From positions 101,686 to 165,685 of the forward strand of contig VZRZ01002551.1 in the NCBI GenBank assembly GCA_013398175.1: a stretch of DNA of 64,000 nucleotides, written 5' to 3'. A model generated the notes under the pieces. That model did not search any database and was not told where the DNA came from. It was given only the letters and a program-made list of their open reading frames with translations. Shown piece by piece: positions 52,794 to 64,000 of the stretch. This DNA is from Climacteris rufus. Its lineage: Eukaryota; Chordata; Aves; Passeriformes; Climacteridae. The translations under genes and the position numbers were made by a program. The first letter of the stretch is position 1. Every line of letters begins with the position of its first letter.

Positions 52794-55700
52794 GGGTTTT
52801 ACACAGACACATATTATCTATCCACATATAATACAGTTCTTGGACACATAGAGATGCTCTAAGACTCACCATAATTTAGGCACAGTGAGATAGAGGGTAG
52901 AGGGTTCAGCAGCTGACTAATCTTTCTTGCTGGAGTAGGTTTGTATCAGTGATGTGCCCTTCACCCCTGCAGGGCTCTAATTTGAAAAAAACAGGCAAGT
53001 GCCTTGAGGGTGTGCTTCCAGGGCGTCTCTTCCAAGACACTGGTGAGCAGTGCCATGTCCCAGTCACAGCTTCATGTTCAGTCACTTCAGCCACTGACTT
53101 CTTGGAGAAGACTGTCATTAAAATCAGAATTTTTTTCTCCTTTTTATTTTTTTGTGGAAATTTCGTGTTTGGCATACGGACTCCTTCTACTTTAATGACA
53201 AGCCCCTTGCCCAATGTGGGGTCTGATTTCCCGGTTCATTTTTAGCTGCCATACAACTTCTGACATGTCAAAGTTAAAACATAAAGTGTCTTAAAATCAC
53301 AACTTGAATAAAGAAAAGAAATTTTTTTTTTCTTCAAAGAAGATTGAAAAGAGGCTTGATTGGACTTGACCCAAGTGGATCTAATGGTCTATGTCAGTGG
53401 AAGACAAATTTACTAAAAACTTGTGGAACAGTGCTCCTTGGCACAGCCAATAGTCTGCCTCCTGCCAGAGCTCATGCACTCACTACCTATGCCACGGCTG
53501 CAGGAACCTCCTGAGATCCATTCTGGCAAAGACCAGAAGACATACAAAGAGCTGTTCCAGCTGGAAGCTGGCTGAGTGCTGGACAGGTTTCATATTGTGC
53601 AGTGTAAAGTGAATTATCCTTATCTTTAGCAGAAGACTTGTTCATTTCTGCATCTCATGGGAAAACACATATTTGGGAAATTAATGATTGTCTCCAGCTA
53701 AATCCTCTCAGGCACCTTCCCATTTTAATTGTTACTACTGAAGTCCCCTGACTTTGTAGTCTCTCTATTCTCTCTTGTTAGCAGAACTGGTAATTGTATT
53801 TTAAAATAATTACAACATTTCCTCTGATGAGCTTAGCTCCTTTAGCCAGGTCGAACAGAGGTTAGAGGAGATGTAATATCTCTTAATAAATATGTTGGGT
53901 GGTAAATGCTGAGGAGAGGAAAAAACCTTTTTGAGCTGAAGCATAATACTAGCTCAGGATCAAATTACTCTGTGTGGGTTATGGATAAATTTCTACTTTC
54001 ATACAGAAGACAATTTCTGGGTATCTGAAGAGGCAAGTTGTGAAGAGCTTGTTTGTTCAGGGAAGTGGAGGTCTTGGGCTTGTTTTAAGATGGAGCATCA
54101 TGGCCCCATGCAAGGGGCAGAATAGGTGAAGGAAGGAATTCTTGGAAGAAAGGGATGAGGTTTGTGCCTCTGCTAACGCAGTGTTTGTACTGTCATTACT
54201 GGTGTTTCAGTTCTCTGGGGTTCTGGGAAGGACATTTCCCCTTGGTTTACCCAAGGCAGTGACTAGTGAACCAGGCTGGCAGTAACATGCACAGCTGCTG
54301 CTGGGGCATTCAAAGGAGTCTCAGTGCATGTCCCCTGTCCTGCTCTGCTTAAACCTCTGTGGTGCTTTAAACACCAGCAAGAAGCAGCAATTGCTGCAAT
54401 AGCACATCAATTTGCAGTTACTGGAGAGCCAGTGATGGCCCCAACCTCTCCTCTTCTCTCCCTGTTGGTGAATCTTGGTTTATAATCATAGGCTCTGAGT
54501 TTGCTGCAGAGGTGGATGCTCTGTGGCCTGAGCATGTCTTGGCAGATGAATGAATGTCCTGGGGTGCCTCTAAATTTGACACTTGCTGCCTGGCTCCTTG
54601 TGATCATGATGGTCCCTCTAGCTTGGCATTCCTATCTGTCCTGAGTACCACTGTCCATTGTCCTGCTAATAGTTCTGAGAAGTGGGAGATGCTACTTTGT
54701 AAGGCTTTTAGTGCAGGCTGAATTTTCACAAGATTATCATCACTAAAATTACCGTCCGGTATCCATCTGCTGTGCACTTTTTTCCAGCCTTCATACCCCA
54801 CAAAAAAAAAGAATTCACTTCTATTTAAGTGAAGTTATTTTTACTTAGAATAAACCTTTTCTTCGAATGAGCTAACTCTTATCAATCAGGCTTATGATAG
54901 CTCAAAATATAACATGAAGGAAGGTAAGTGAGACAGCATGTCCATTTTCCTACTGCTCACGCTGCTGCTGCACATGCTTTGACTGCTCTGCATGAAAAGC
55001 AGACACAGGAAATCTGTGGAGCTTCACATGTGGCATTACCAGGCACGCAAGCCTGCCCTTTTTGTTTTTTCTTCTTTTTTTTTTTCTTTGTGCATGGTGG
55101 GAGAATGAAAAAAACAAAAGCTTAACTGTAAGGAAACACATTGTGAAAACATTGATTCAGTATCTGAATCTCGGGTCAGTCAATAGGTCTTCAGCTCCTC
55201 ACTGCCTAACTCTTTCTTCCTCTGTTGCAGCAGGGTACTCGAGTGGTCAGTTTTGGTTACTAGGAGATGAAAGACCAAACTGGTTAATCTGTCAGGGAGA
55301 TTTCTTTTGGAAATGCCAGCAGGGTCAGACAGAAAGTGAGAGCAATGACCCAGCAAGGAGGCAAGTCTCTGGGCAATTCCAAAGCCTGGAACCAAACAGA
55401 TGTGTCTGTGTACATGCAGGTGGAGGTGGTGTGTCAGTGGCAGCAGCTGTCCTTTTTTCGGAGCAATATTTCCTACTGACATTTTTATCTTCCAGTAGGG
55501 ATTTTTTTTTGTTTGTTTGAAAAACACAACTTGGAAATAACTGTATTTACTTTACACTACATTTTTGATTTTAAGCACTTTTTCATGGGTAAGCCAGTGA
55601 AATAATCATGGCCTAACTTAATATAGGAATCCAATAGGTCAATAAATTGTTCATAACCATGCCTAATAATTATCTGTAATCATAGATGTGCATAGCACCA

Positions 55701-57724
55701 TCTCTAATGGTAGCCACAGCAGTATGGCACATTGTTTATGGACCCTTTACAAAGAGTCTGCATGGAAATTGTGAGCAAGGGTTATTAAAAGCTGCCAATT
55801 TCACAACCTGCCACCTCCCTAAATGAGAAGCATGTGGGTCTGTAATGTGTAATCATCTTCTGCAGGGGTGCACCATCACTTTTATGGTTTTTGTGTCTTG
55901 AAACAGCAAAGCTGTTGGGCTGGGTGAGGTTTTCTGGACAGCTTTGTCATTGCCCATAAGCAAGATCAAATTAGTCTTAGGAATACTTTTGTCACTCTTC
56001 CCAGTTAACAGGAATCCCACATATTCAGTCCCTGGAAGAGGAATAATTGTCTTGTTCTATGAGGGTAGCCTTTCACTACATAGGAGGTATGGTATGTATG
56101 CTAGTAACCCTTAAGATGTAATTCCCTTTTTCTAATCCAAACATGCAGCAGTCATACTAAAGGTGAAGAACACCATCAGTGCCATTACTAAAAGTTAAAA
56201 TGAAGGCTCCTTTAGACTATTCAGGCAGTGAATGCATCCAGTGTTACTTGTTTATTCTTCAAAATCACGCATTCTTCATGGCTGCTTAGTATCTCGCACA
56301 CAAGTCAAGCCTGAAGGCACATGCTCTCTGACACTGATGCTTTTAAGGCCTAGAAACCATGACTGAGCAACAGCTTTCCCATTGGTTATAAAGACCCAAA
56401 TTTTAGTAACATTGAACACCCCAGCTTTTTGTGGACATTGATGTAGCAAAATCCACATGGTGCCCAGTGCTGGGCCAAAGCAGGCTGTGGGGATGGTGCT
56501 GTGAGCCACCAGCAGGGTCTTCCTGTGATGTGGCTGCAAGGATATTTCTCAAAAACCCTTGAGTCTACAGAACTGAACTGCTTCATCCAAGAAACAGTGA
56601 GCTTGTAATTCATTCTTTTATAATATTAATTACATTAAACAATCTATTCCCAGATGATCTGAAGAGAGATGGCTATTTCTTTTGTCACGTTTAGATTTAC
56701 ACCAAAGAATAAACCTTAGAAGGCAATACATAAAGCAATTCACAGTGTGCCCCTGCAGAGGCTCTAATGCACAGAACTAACATTTCCCTTCTGTTTACGC
56801 ATGTCTAATCAGGATTGTACAGATTTTATACAGGCCTTTACAGAACCCCCATCAGTGTAATATCTGAAGGCTTTCCATGGTGCTTCAGTCTGGCATGGGT
56901 CATTCTGTAGTATGTCTTCAGAGAGGAAAATGTAGTTTTAGAAGAGCATTTTACTTTCTTTAGATTTGAACCATTTTGAGTTTCGGGTTCTATTAACTCT
57001 ACCTGGTGACAGTTCTGGTGACCTTAATAAAAAGCTGTGAAACTGAGGCTGAGTCACATGTGACGATGGCAGTGAACCTCTTGCAGACCCAGCAAGGATG
57101 AGAGTACTGTTCATTGATGCCACCTGGCACCAGTACCATGAAAAGCAAAACACATTTCAGACTGAACTTTGTTTGCCGGCAGAAGCACAAATAGAAGCCA
57201 AGTCTTCCTGAGCCATCAAGTGTAGCCTCACACTATCCCTGTCTGTCACTTCTTGTTTTCCCATTCACATGTCTACCAAGCCCACTTCAGCATGTAACTT
57301 TGCCCATTGTGCAGGCTGAGGGACTGCTCCAGAAACTCTGGTGGCCTTCTACTGTCCTCACACTTCCAGCCTGACACTATTATTGGCAGTTTGCACCTTT
57401 TGCTGTAGTGCCTTCAGCCTTAAAAATTCCACTTTCTCTTGTTTAGTTTATCCATACTGTATTTCAAGAGAAAAAAATCCCACTGCTCCTTGCCAGTGGC
57501 TAACTTCTCCAGGATATTTCATGCCCTCACAGGGACCAGCCACTCATTTTGTTGCATGCCTCCTCTAATCCACATTAATTTTTACTGCAGACAAATTACT
57601 TTTGTTGTAAGCCATTACATTTAAATTCAGATTATGTTAGCAATAGCTTTTTCTATTTTGTAATAGTATTGTTTAATGTTAGTCCCTGGATGAGGTAAGA
57701 CCACAGCCAGATGGATGTGAGGTC
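52794..57724. other. Intergenic sequence, nothing recognised; possible conserved block
   Basis: No gene or repeat family recognised. The 152-codon open frame at 55062-55520 begins in a T-rich run (about 55065-55088) and has no recognisable domain. The AT-rich unique-looking stretch at about 55570-55870 is a weak candidate for a conserved noncoding element. Confidence 0.55.
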
Positions 57725-57748
57725 TGACCACACTTCTGTGTGTGGTCA
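57725..57748. repeat. Short perfect hairpin (9-bp stem, 6-nt loop)
   Basis: TGACCACAC at 57725-57733 pairs perfectly with GTGTGGTCA at 57740-57748. There is no T-run or other context to suggest a function. The arms contain TGTGGT/ACCACA, a RUNX-like core on both strands, which may be chance. Confidence 0.6.
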
Positions 57749-60700
57749 CACTAACCCCCTTTCCACCCTCAGAAATTATTTCATTATCCTTTACAAAGTG
57801 GTGCTCCAGGGGAGCCCATAGCTGGTAGTTTCGGCACTAAAGCAGGTGCTGTGTGCTCACACCCTTGTAGGTGAGGTTTCCTGGTGGAAACTCAGGTTAT
57901 GGGTATCTAGGCAGGCCCTTGTGGTCCACAGGGTCTTTCCAGTTGACAGCAGGGACATGGAGTATTGATGATCGAACGTGGCAGGTGAGGAGGGAGTCAC
58001 AGGGTTCAAACTGGTGACTACATCATGGAGTGGGAATTGGGAAGTTTTAGGGTTGCAGTGATGCAGCATGCCTTGAGCCATTCCTGGGGCTTGTAGGTAC
58101 CAGGCCAGCCACAATGACCTGGGCACCACTACCCACCTCTTCTGCAAAATGGCTGAGTGCAGGGAGCTCAACCTGTGTCTCCCTGACATGGGCTGGATGC
58201 TCTCTGGTTGAAGGGCATGGATGCTAGGGCAAAGATTTTTGTTGCACCATCGCCATCAGGAGGGGAATATCACAGAAACAGGATGAGCAAGTGGTTCGGG
58301 GTTACCTGGAATACTTTTGTAGAAACCATGGAAAGAGTCTTTCTCAAAATTAACAGCAGCTTTGCTGTCTGGGAGCTCATTCTGCACCTGCTTAAGCTGT
58401 TACTGGTTGCTAATCCCTTTCTTGTGGTAAGGCTGCCTGAGCAGGTGAAGCCAAGCATCTGAGTACTTGTCTGAGTTTGGTCATTCCACTGCTGTGGCCT
58501 CAGAGCAGCAGCAATTTTGTCAGTGAAATCTCTGTGTATGCTATGAGTGTGTGTGTCATTTCCAACCAGATAATTTTAATTTATTCATGTGTAAAACCTC
58601 TCACAGTTTGCTCTTTGTCCTGCATTGTTCTTTTACATGGACAAATCACTCTTCAGTGCTGTGTCAGAAACAATTATTTATGGCCTGGTGAAGGTCTCAT
58701 TTTTCATTATATTTTATCATTCTGCTTCATACTAATTACAAACAGGAGCTGTTTATTTACTCAAACCACAGGGGCTCAACAGTACTGCTAGGTACTCTGC
58801 ACGGCAATGCTCTCTGAGTGGGCTCACTTTCCCCATGCACAGGGCTGCCAGCATTACGGATGCATAGCAGAACTCACACTTCACTTATTCTGCCAACTTT
58901 GTGTATTAGTGCTACTTAATATTCACTGTGAGGAGGGTATTTTGGAGGACTTCTAGGGATCAGTTTAGTCTCAGAGCTGTTTTATTTGATGAGGTGTGGG
59001 GTTTTTTTTTTTATGAGGTTGGTAAATAGTGTCTTATCAGAAGCTCTTTCAAGAGCTTCTCTGATACCCTGGGGCTGCTCTGTACCTTGTGGGCTGTGGC
59101 ACAGCATATGCTGCAGTGTGATGCTGCCAGGCAGATGTGTGGGGGGAGCTGGGTAGTGCTGTGGCAGCTCCTGTGTTTGCCACCCAGCTCGCACAGCAGG
59201 ACCAAGTGCACAGGGAAGCCACTGGGTAAGATGCTGTGATGCTTCCTCCCTACTTTGCTGCAACTTCCCAGACAGATGATCTGCTTTGCTAACCTGAGGG
59301 TGAATAACAGTAATAGTTGTAATATGGCACTTTTCCCAGAGATTTCTGAATTGTCCTATCATAATCAAATGGGAGAAAAATTAATTTAAAAAAAAAATTC
59401 CAACATTCCAGGCTTATACTTCTTGAGGATTTTTTTATTAACATGAATCACTGAACACTGTTATTAAAATAAAAACCATTGTCCCAGTTGCTGCAAACAG
59501 AGACAATGTTTTACAGTGGAAGTTCTTTTAGCTGCAGCTGTGTAGAGCCTTATGCTTTTTATTGAGTCAGAGAGAGAGAGAATTTGAGCAATACATTAGA
59601 GCAAAAGGAAAATCTCATAATTTTGTAGCTTGATATGGTGATCCATCTGTAATTCAATATCAGTCATATATCAGATGGTAATAAAATCACTGTGAGACAA
59701 GGTACAAATCTGATGGTTATTTTTTTTAAACTGAATGGAGGCCTTTCCAGCCTTTTTTAAGGACTTTCCCTGCTAAGAGTACAGAAATTGCTTTTACTTG
59801 ATCCAATTTCACATTACTACAAAAAAGTAAATTTCATGCTACATTTCATTTTCAGATGTAGGATATAAAATCATGAGCTACAAAAGAAAGTCGTGCACAG
59901 CTCCTATCCTTTGTCTTATAATAAAACAAATAAACAAAAAATAAGCATGGAGAGAAACAGAGAGCTTCCTAAGGAAAGAAGCCCCACCACACAGGGGCGA
60001 AATCAGGACCCTGTGTGCCTTTCTATATAATGTTACAGCTTTATTTATTTAAGGGACAGTGATTTGTGCAGCAGAAGGTCAGGAGTTTATACGCCCTGTC
60101 TGCCTTGGCTCCTGCCTGTGGTTCCCACTGAATGCACAACCCTTCATTCACTCCTCTGGTCAGCTGACTGATCGATATAAAGGCTGGAAGATACCTTTAG
60201 TTACTTAGTCTGACACATATCCCATGTGCTATAAAGCTTCACCCTGGCTCATTGATCTATGTATGACTTACTTTCCAGAGAAATACACAGTCTTGATTTA
60301 GAGAGATCAAGTGACAGCCGAACATCGGTGTCTCTTGGTGCCTTGTTCCAGCTGTCAGCATCCTCACCTGCCAGACTTGGTGTCCTCATCTCTCTAAGGT
60401 GGAGATGTCTGCTACCCATCCTTATAACTCTTGTCTCTGACAGAGGTGGCTTGTCTTTTCCAATGGTTGTTTTGCAGCAGGTGGCAAAAGGAGCCCTTAT
60501 TCACCATCTGAGCTCCACAGTTCTACAAAACCCTACATTGTTTTATTCAACCCAAAAATACATAGCATTTTTTAAATTATAAAATTAATATATTATGCTA
60601 AGACTACCTAGCCACAATCAGAAGTTTGCCCCTTATTTTTGGCTACAGATTAAACCTAAGAAACAGATCTATCATCTAGCAAAGGACAGATCATATAACT

Positions 60701-61019
60701 GACCTTTTATTTTAAAGTCTTGAAACAGTACTATGGTGGGAAAGCATCATCTGAGCATTTTCAAATAACACAGAAGAAAATTCACTACCAGAGAGATTAG
60801 CATGTTGATACATTGATGAAATACCACCAGCTGCATTTCTTAATGCATTGGTTTTGCATGGCCTGGTTTTGGTAGTGGGGTGGATTCTACAGGGGTGGAT
60901 TCTGAGAAGTGCTGGAAGTGTCCACCACGTCTGGTAGATCCAATCTCTGGTGGCTCCAAAGACAGATGTGCTACTGGCCAAGGCTGGGTCAGTTAGAAGT
61001 GGTGATAACACCTCTGTGA
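57749..61019. other. Intergenic sequence, nothing recognised
   Basis: Unique-looking sequence with short simple repeats (T run near 59002, a short GA run near 59570). The AT-rich part at about 59540-59720 is another possible conserved element, but nothing in the sequence alone proves it. Confidence 0.55.
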
Positions 61020-61904
61020 TAAGAGATTTAAGAACAAATCAAAACCAAAGTTGTGGCGCAGTTTTAATTTCATCCAGAGAAGAGTGGGGTGACAACATAC
61101 GAGAAGAACAACTATGCAGACTCCTAGATCAAGGAGAAGGAAGAGAAGGAGGTGTTCCAGGCACTGGAGCCGAGATTCCTGTGCAGCTCATGGTGAGGCA
61201 GCTGTGCCCTGCAGCCCATGGAGGACCATGGGGACCCAGAGATCCACCTGCAGCCCATGGAGGACCCACACACTGGAGCAGGTGGATGTTTGAGAGGAGG
61301 CTGTGACTCCGTGGGAGACCCATCCCTGATCCCAGTCTGGAGCAGCCTGTCCTTGCAGGACTGCACCCCATGGAAGAGTGACCCACCCTGCAGCAGTTTG
61401 GGCAGACTTGCCCATGGGATGGACTCACGTTGCAGCAGCTCGCAGGGAGCTGCTGCTCCTGAGATGGAGCCACACTGGAGAAGTTAATGCAGAACTGTCT
61501 CCCGTGGGAGGGACCTCACAGTGCAGCAGAGGAATAACTCCTCTCCATGAACAGCAGGAGAAGACACAAGTGATGAACTGACCATAACCCCCATTCCCTG
61601 TCTCACCTACCCTGCCAGGGCAGGAGGTAGAGTTAGGGAAAAGGGTATGGGGTGGATGAAAGGTGTTTTAAGGGCTTATTTTACTTCTCATTATCCTGCT
61701 CTGATTTTGTTAGTAATAAATTCGCTTCATATCTCTAATGGAGCCTGCTTTGCCCTTGACAGTATTTGACGAGAGATCTCTCCCGGTCCTTATCTCAACC
61801 CATGAACCCTGTGTTAAATCTTCTCTCCTCTGTCCAGCTGCAGAGGGGAGTGAGTGAACTGCTTTGGTGGGTGCCTGGCATCTGGCCCAGGTTAATCCAC
61901 TACA
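61020..61904 (+). mobile_element. Avian ERV LTR with internal degenerate tandem units (about 0.9 kb)
   Basis: Contains a chain of degenerate units of the form 'gcagcccatggaggacc...cacactggagcagg' between about 61205 and 61540, then gatgaactgaccataacccc, ggcttattttacttctcatt, an LTR poly(A) signal AATAAA at 61715-61720, and gagagatctctcccggtcct. It closes 'ttaatccactaca' with CA at 61903-61904. I recognise this succession from a frequent avian ERVL-type LTR. The 5' limit is uncertain and no TG start was fixed. Open frames on both strands through the tandem part are composition artefacts. Confidence 0.8.
61205..61540 (+). repeat. Degenerate tandem units inside the LTR
   Basis: The motif GCAGCCCATGGAGGACC occurs at 61211-61227 and again at 61250-61266, 39 bases apart. 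Looser copies (for example 'caccccatggaagagtgacc', 'cgtgggagggacctcacag') follow at about 40-60 base intervals. Confidence 0.75.
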
Positions 61905-62891
61905 CTTCAATGGCCCCTCAACTCTTCAATGTTTTGTGATAAGTATATTAAAAGTAGGGGGGAAACCACTGGAAATCAGCATTCCTGAAGAAAATTCATT
62001 CTGACTCAAATTAAGTACAGCTGAAAACTCTTGATGTTTTTCTGTGTGGCCATTGCAACTGGTGTATAAGTAATATCTCTCTCAGGCAAAACTGTATCAG
62101 GCAAATCCTGACTACTCTAACAGATCTGTGTGGCACACAGGTAATTAGTCCTGTCTGACAGTTATGCTTTCAGGGGTTCTCTTCTTGTTTCTAAGGCAAA
62201 ATTACAGTGATTTTTGCTTAGAGGTAACAAAATCCAAGAAATGGCCTTACTGAAACTTAGATCTGCCCTCTCCCAACAGAAATGCAGAAGGCTGTTCATG
62301 GTCTGCTGAAACTCTGTCCATAGCATGGCAACCACGTGACCTGGGAGATGAAGGGTACCTACACCTCTGTGGAAAGCTGTGCCTGACCTGACACCTGTAA
62401 TATCAAGGTGTGTTATAGACCTTATATGAGGACCTGAATATCTCCATGCATAGAGAAAAAAGCTTTTAGATCCTGGTTAGACAGATAGTTCTGGCTGTGT
62501 AGATTTGTGTATTAGCGAGTCACCCAGGCTTTATTTTCCCCTCTTTGTTTCCTCCTTCCCACAGTGCACCCTCGGGGAGCTTGTGAAACAGGACATTCAT
62601 GCCATACTTCTGTAGAGTTTACAAATAGTTTTCCTTCCTTTCCTTTTGTAGAACCCCCGAAGCTTGGGAATATTAAGCTGATGGGCAGAGAGCCGCTGAT
62701 GGAGGTTTTACCCAGACAAGAAATACATGAGCATTCATAGTTTTGTACTAGTATTAGGAGACATTTTAGGATCCAAATTAATCTTTTAGTCTCACCAATA
62801 TTTTGAGCATCTCAAAGCACGATAACAAAGTAAGTAGCAGTGTGTTCATGTTTTATATTTTGGTCAGGAAGTTTTCAGGTAATCAAAACAC
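61905..62891. other. Intergenic sequence, nothing recognised
   Basis: About 1 kb of unique-looking sequence between the LTR and a T-rich tract. Confidence 0.6.
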
Positions 62892-62987
62892 TTTCTTCTT
62901 TTTTTTGTTTGTTTTGTTTTGTTTTGGTTTTGTTTGTTTTTGGGTTTTTTTTGTTTTTTGTTTTTTTTTTTCATTTGTTTGTTTTTC
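62892..62987. repeat. T/G-rich low-complexity tract (about 95 bp)
   Basis: Almost only T and G, in tttg/ttttg units. It is roughly complementary to the A/C-rich tract at 63498-63588, 0.5 kb away. Confidence 0.9.
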
Positions 62988-63426
62988 TAGCAAAGAAACA
63001 TCTCTACTGATCCACATTCCTGTCATGTGTAGTATTGGTGCTCACAACTCCTTTTCCCTCTGCCTTAATATGAATGCTATAAGAAGTCTATGATTGTACA
63101 GCTTGCAGCTAACATGTCTCAATAACGATGGCCAATGTGAGCAATTCGATTTCATATCAGAGTTCAAAAATCCTCATCTTCATTGACAAAGTCACTGCCA
63201 GAATAACCATAAGCTCTCTGCCTGAGGGACTTCTCCATCATCCAGAAAGTCCCATGCTCCAGGAAAGATAATACTTCTGGGACGGGTTCTCGATATGCAC
63301 AAGGAACCTTCAGTTGAGTATCCCTGTAAGAGGGGAGAGTGGGCTGAGCATAAGCCTTACTCTGAAGTGTATCACTCATTCTTCTTCTTAAAGACCAGGG
63401 ATTGGTGTTAAAACCAATACCATGGC
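62988..63426. other. Spacer between the T/G tract and the CR1 tail
   Basis: About 440 bases of unique-looking sequence. Nothing recognised. Confidence 0.6.
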
Positions 63427-63488
63427 AGAGGGGTTGGGACTACACCGTCTTTAAGGTCCCTTCCAACCCAAACCATTCTGTGATTCTA
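63427..63488 (+). mobile_element. CR1 LINE 3' tip (about 60 bp), sense
   Basis: 'agaggggttgggactacacc' followed by 'tttaaggtcccttccaaccc' and 'accattctgtgattcta' is the CR1 3' end. The A/C-rich tract follows nine bases later. Confidence 0.93.
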
Positions 63489-63497
63489 ACACATGCT

Positions 63498-63588
63498 AAA
63501 AAAAAAAACAAAACACAAACAAAACCAAACAAACCAAAAAACCCCAAAACAAACAAAAAGGCCCCAAACAAAACAAAAGACACCAAAC
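63498..63588. repeat. A/C-rich low-complexity tract (about 90 bp)
   Basis: Made of caaaa/caaa units with few other bases, starting just after the CR1 terminal repeat. It may have grown from the element's A-rich end or be an independent simple repeat. Confidence 0.9.
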
Positions 63589-64000
63589 CTCCTTCTATAT
63601 TTATGTTCACGCCCTGCAGTAAGGCAAGAAAATAGGCCAGGCAAGTAGGAAGCAGATCTTGCAATCAACTTATTACTCCCAGGCTTTACCTCTAGGTTTG
63701 CCTTGTTCATTTTTTAAATGTTTCTGGACCTTGCTATCTCATTTGTAAAATGATGGCTTGAAATATTGCTTTTGTCTTCTATCTACATGAAATTACATTA
63801 TGTCAATGAATGATTGTTAGGGACTGAGATAACATAATAATGGGAAAAGTACTACTAGCTTTTGAATCTATAGTCTACTCAGATAAAAATCAAACTTAAT
63901 GCGTGAATATCAAAGATTGTTTTCTAAAATTACAGCTGTTGGACTAATAAAGAATTCAAGATATGTTTAATTAAACCCCCTGGACCACCTTGAGTGAAAG
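63589..64000. other. Window end, nothing recognised
   Basis: AT-rich unique-looking sequence. No gene or repeat identified. Confidence 0.6.

Noticed and set aside
55062..55520. 152-codon open frame on the + strand
   Set aside because: Starts in a T-rich run coding for a Phe/Leu string, shows no domain, and a minus-strand frame overlaps it. Composition effect.
61124..61473. Pro/Gly/His-rich open frames on both strands
   Set aside because: They arise from the degenerate tandem units of an LTR and have no independent support.

Overview
The window is nuclear vertebrate DNA, almost certainly from a bird and plausibly a songbird. The coding part is split by large introns with GT/AG borders. The repeats are CR1 LINE fragments with their typical 3' tails, plus several LTR pieces that resemble avian ERVL-type elements. 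No prokaryotic genes, operons, CRISPR arrays or tRNA/rRNA genes were recognised.

One protein-coding gene is well supported: the 3' third of OXCT1 (succinyl-CoA:3-ketoacid CoA-transferase, SCOT), on the + strand. Seven coding exons lie at 433-481, 3734-3806, 4564-4639, 17214-17303, 21674-21754, 23694-23795 and 30481-30516. They join in one frame to 168 codons plus a TAA stop. By my recollection of human SCOT (520 residues) this is about residues 351-518, with no indel. The catalytic-glutamate segment must lie in the exon just upstream of the window. SCOT is the mitochondrial matrix enzyme that activates acetoacetate with succinyl-CoA so that ketone bodies can be oxidised.

Layout: 1-30516 is the OXCT1 exon/intron region. 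The 12.6-kb intron (4640-17213) carries a long degenerate CR1 LINE (about 7965-9538, + strand) and a reversed CR1 3' end (15751-16199). 30517 to about 34505 is the probable 3' UTR. From about 34.5 kb to the end I see no convincing gene. This downstream stretch holds an LTR 5' fragment (35364-35582), a second copy of a 222-bp repeat (32314-32535 and 41448-41669), a GC-rich LTR-like block (43792-44823), several CR1 pieces near 48, 51 and 63.4 kb, and two further LTR pieces (52361-52793 and 61020-61904). A minus-strand block at 38035-38302 looks like an exon, with an open frame and good splice signals, but I could not assign it to a family.

From memory of conserved synteny, OXCT1 lies on the bird Z chromosome and the next gene downstream is PLCXD3. 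I did not find PLCXD3 exon 1 here, so the right half is read as part of the OXCT1-PLCXD3 intergenic interval. I found no new multi-gene system. The most useful leads are the candidate antisense exon, the unclassified 222-bp repeat pair (one copy inside the probable OXCT1 3' UTR), and a possible two-residue shortening of the SCOT C-terminus.
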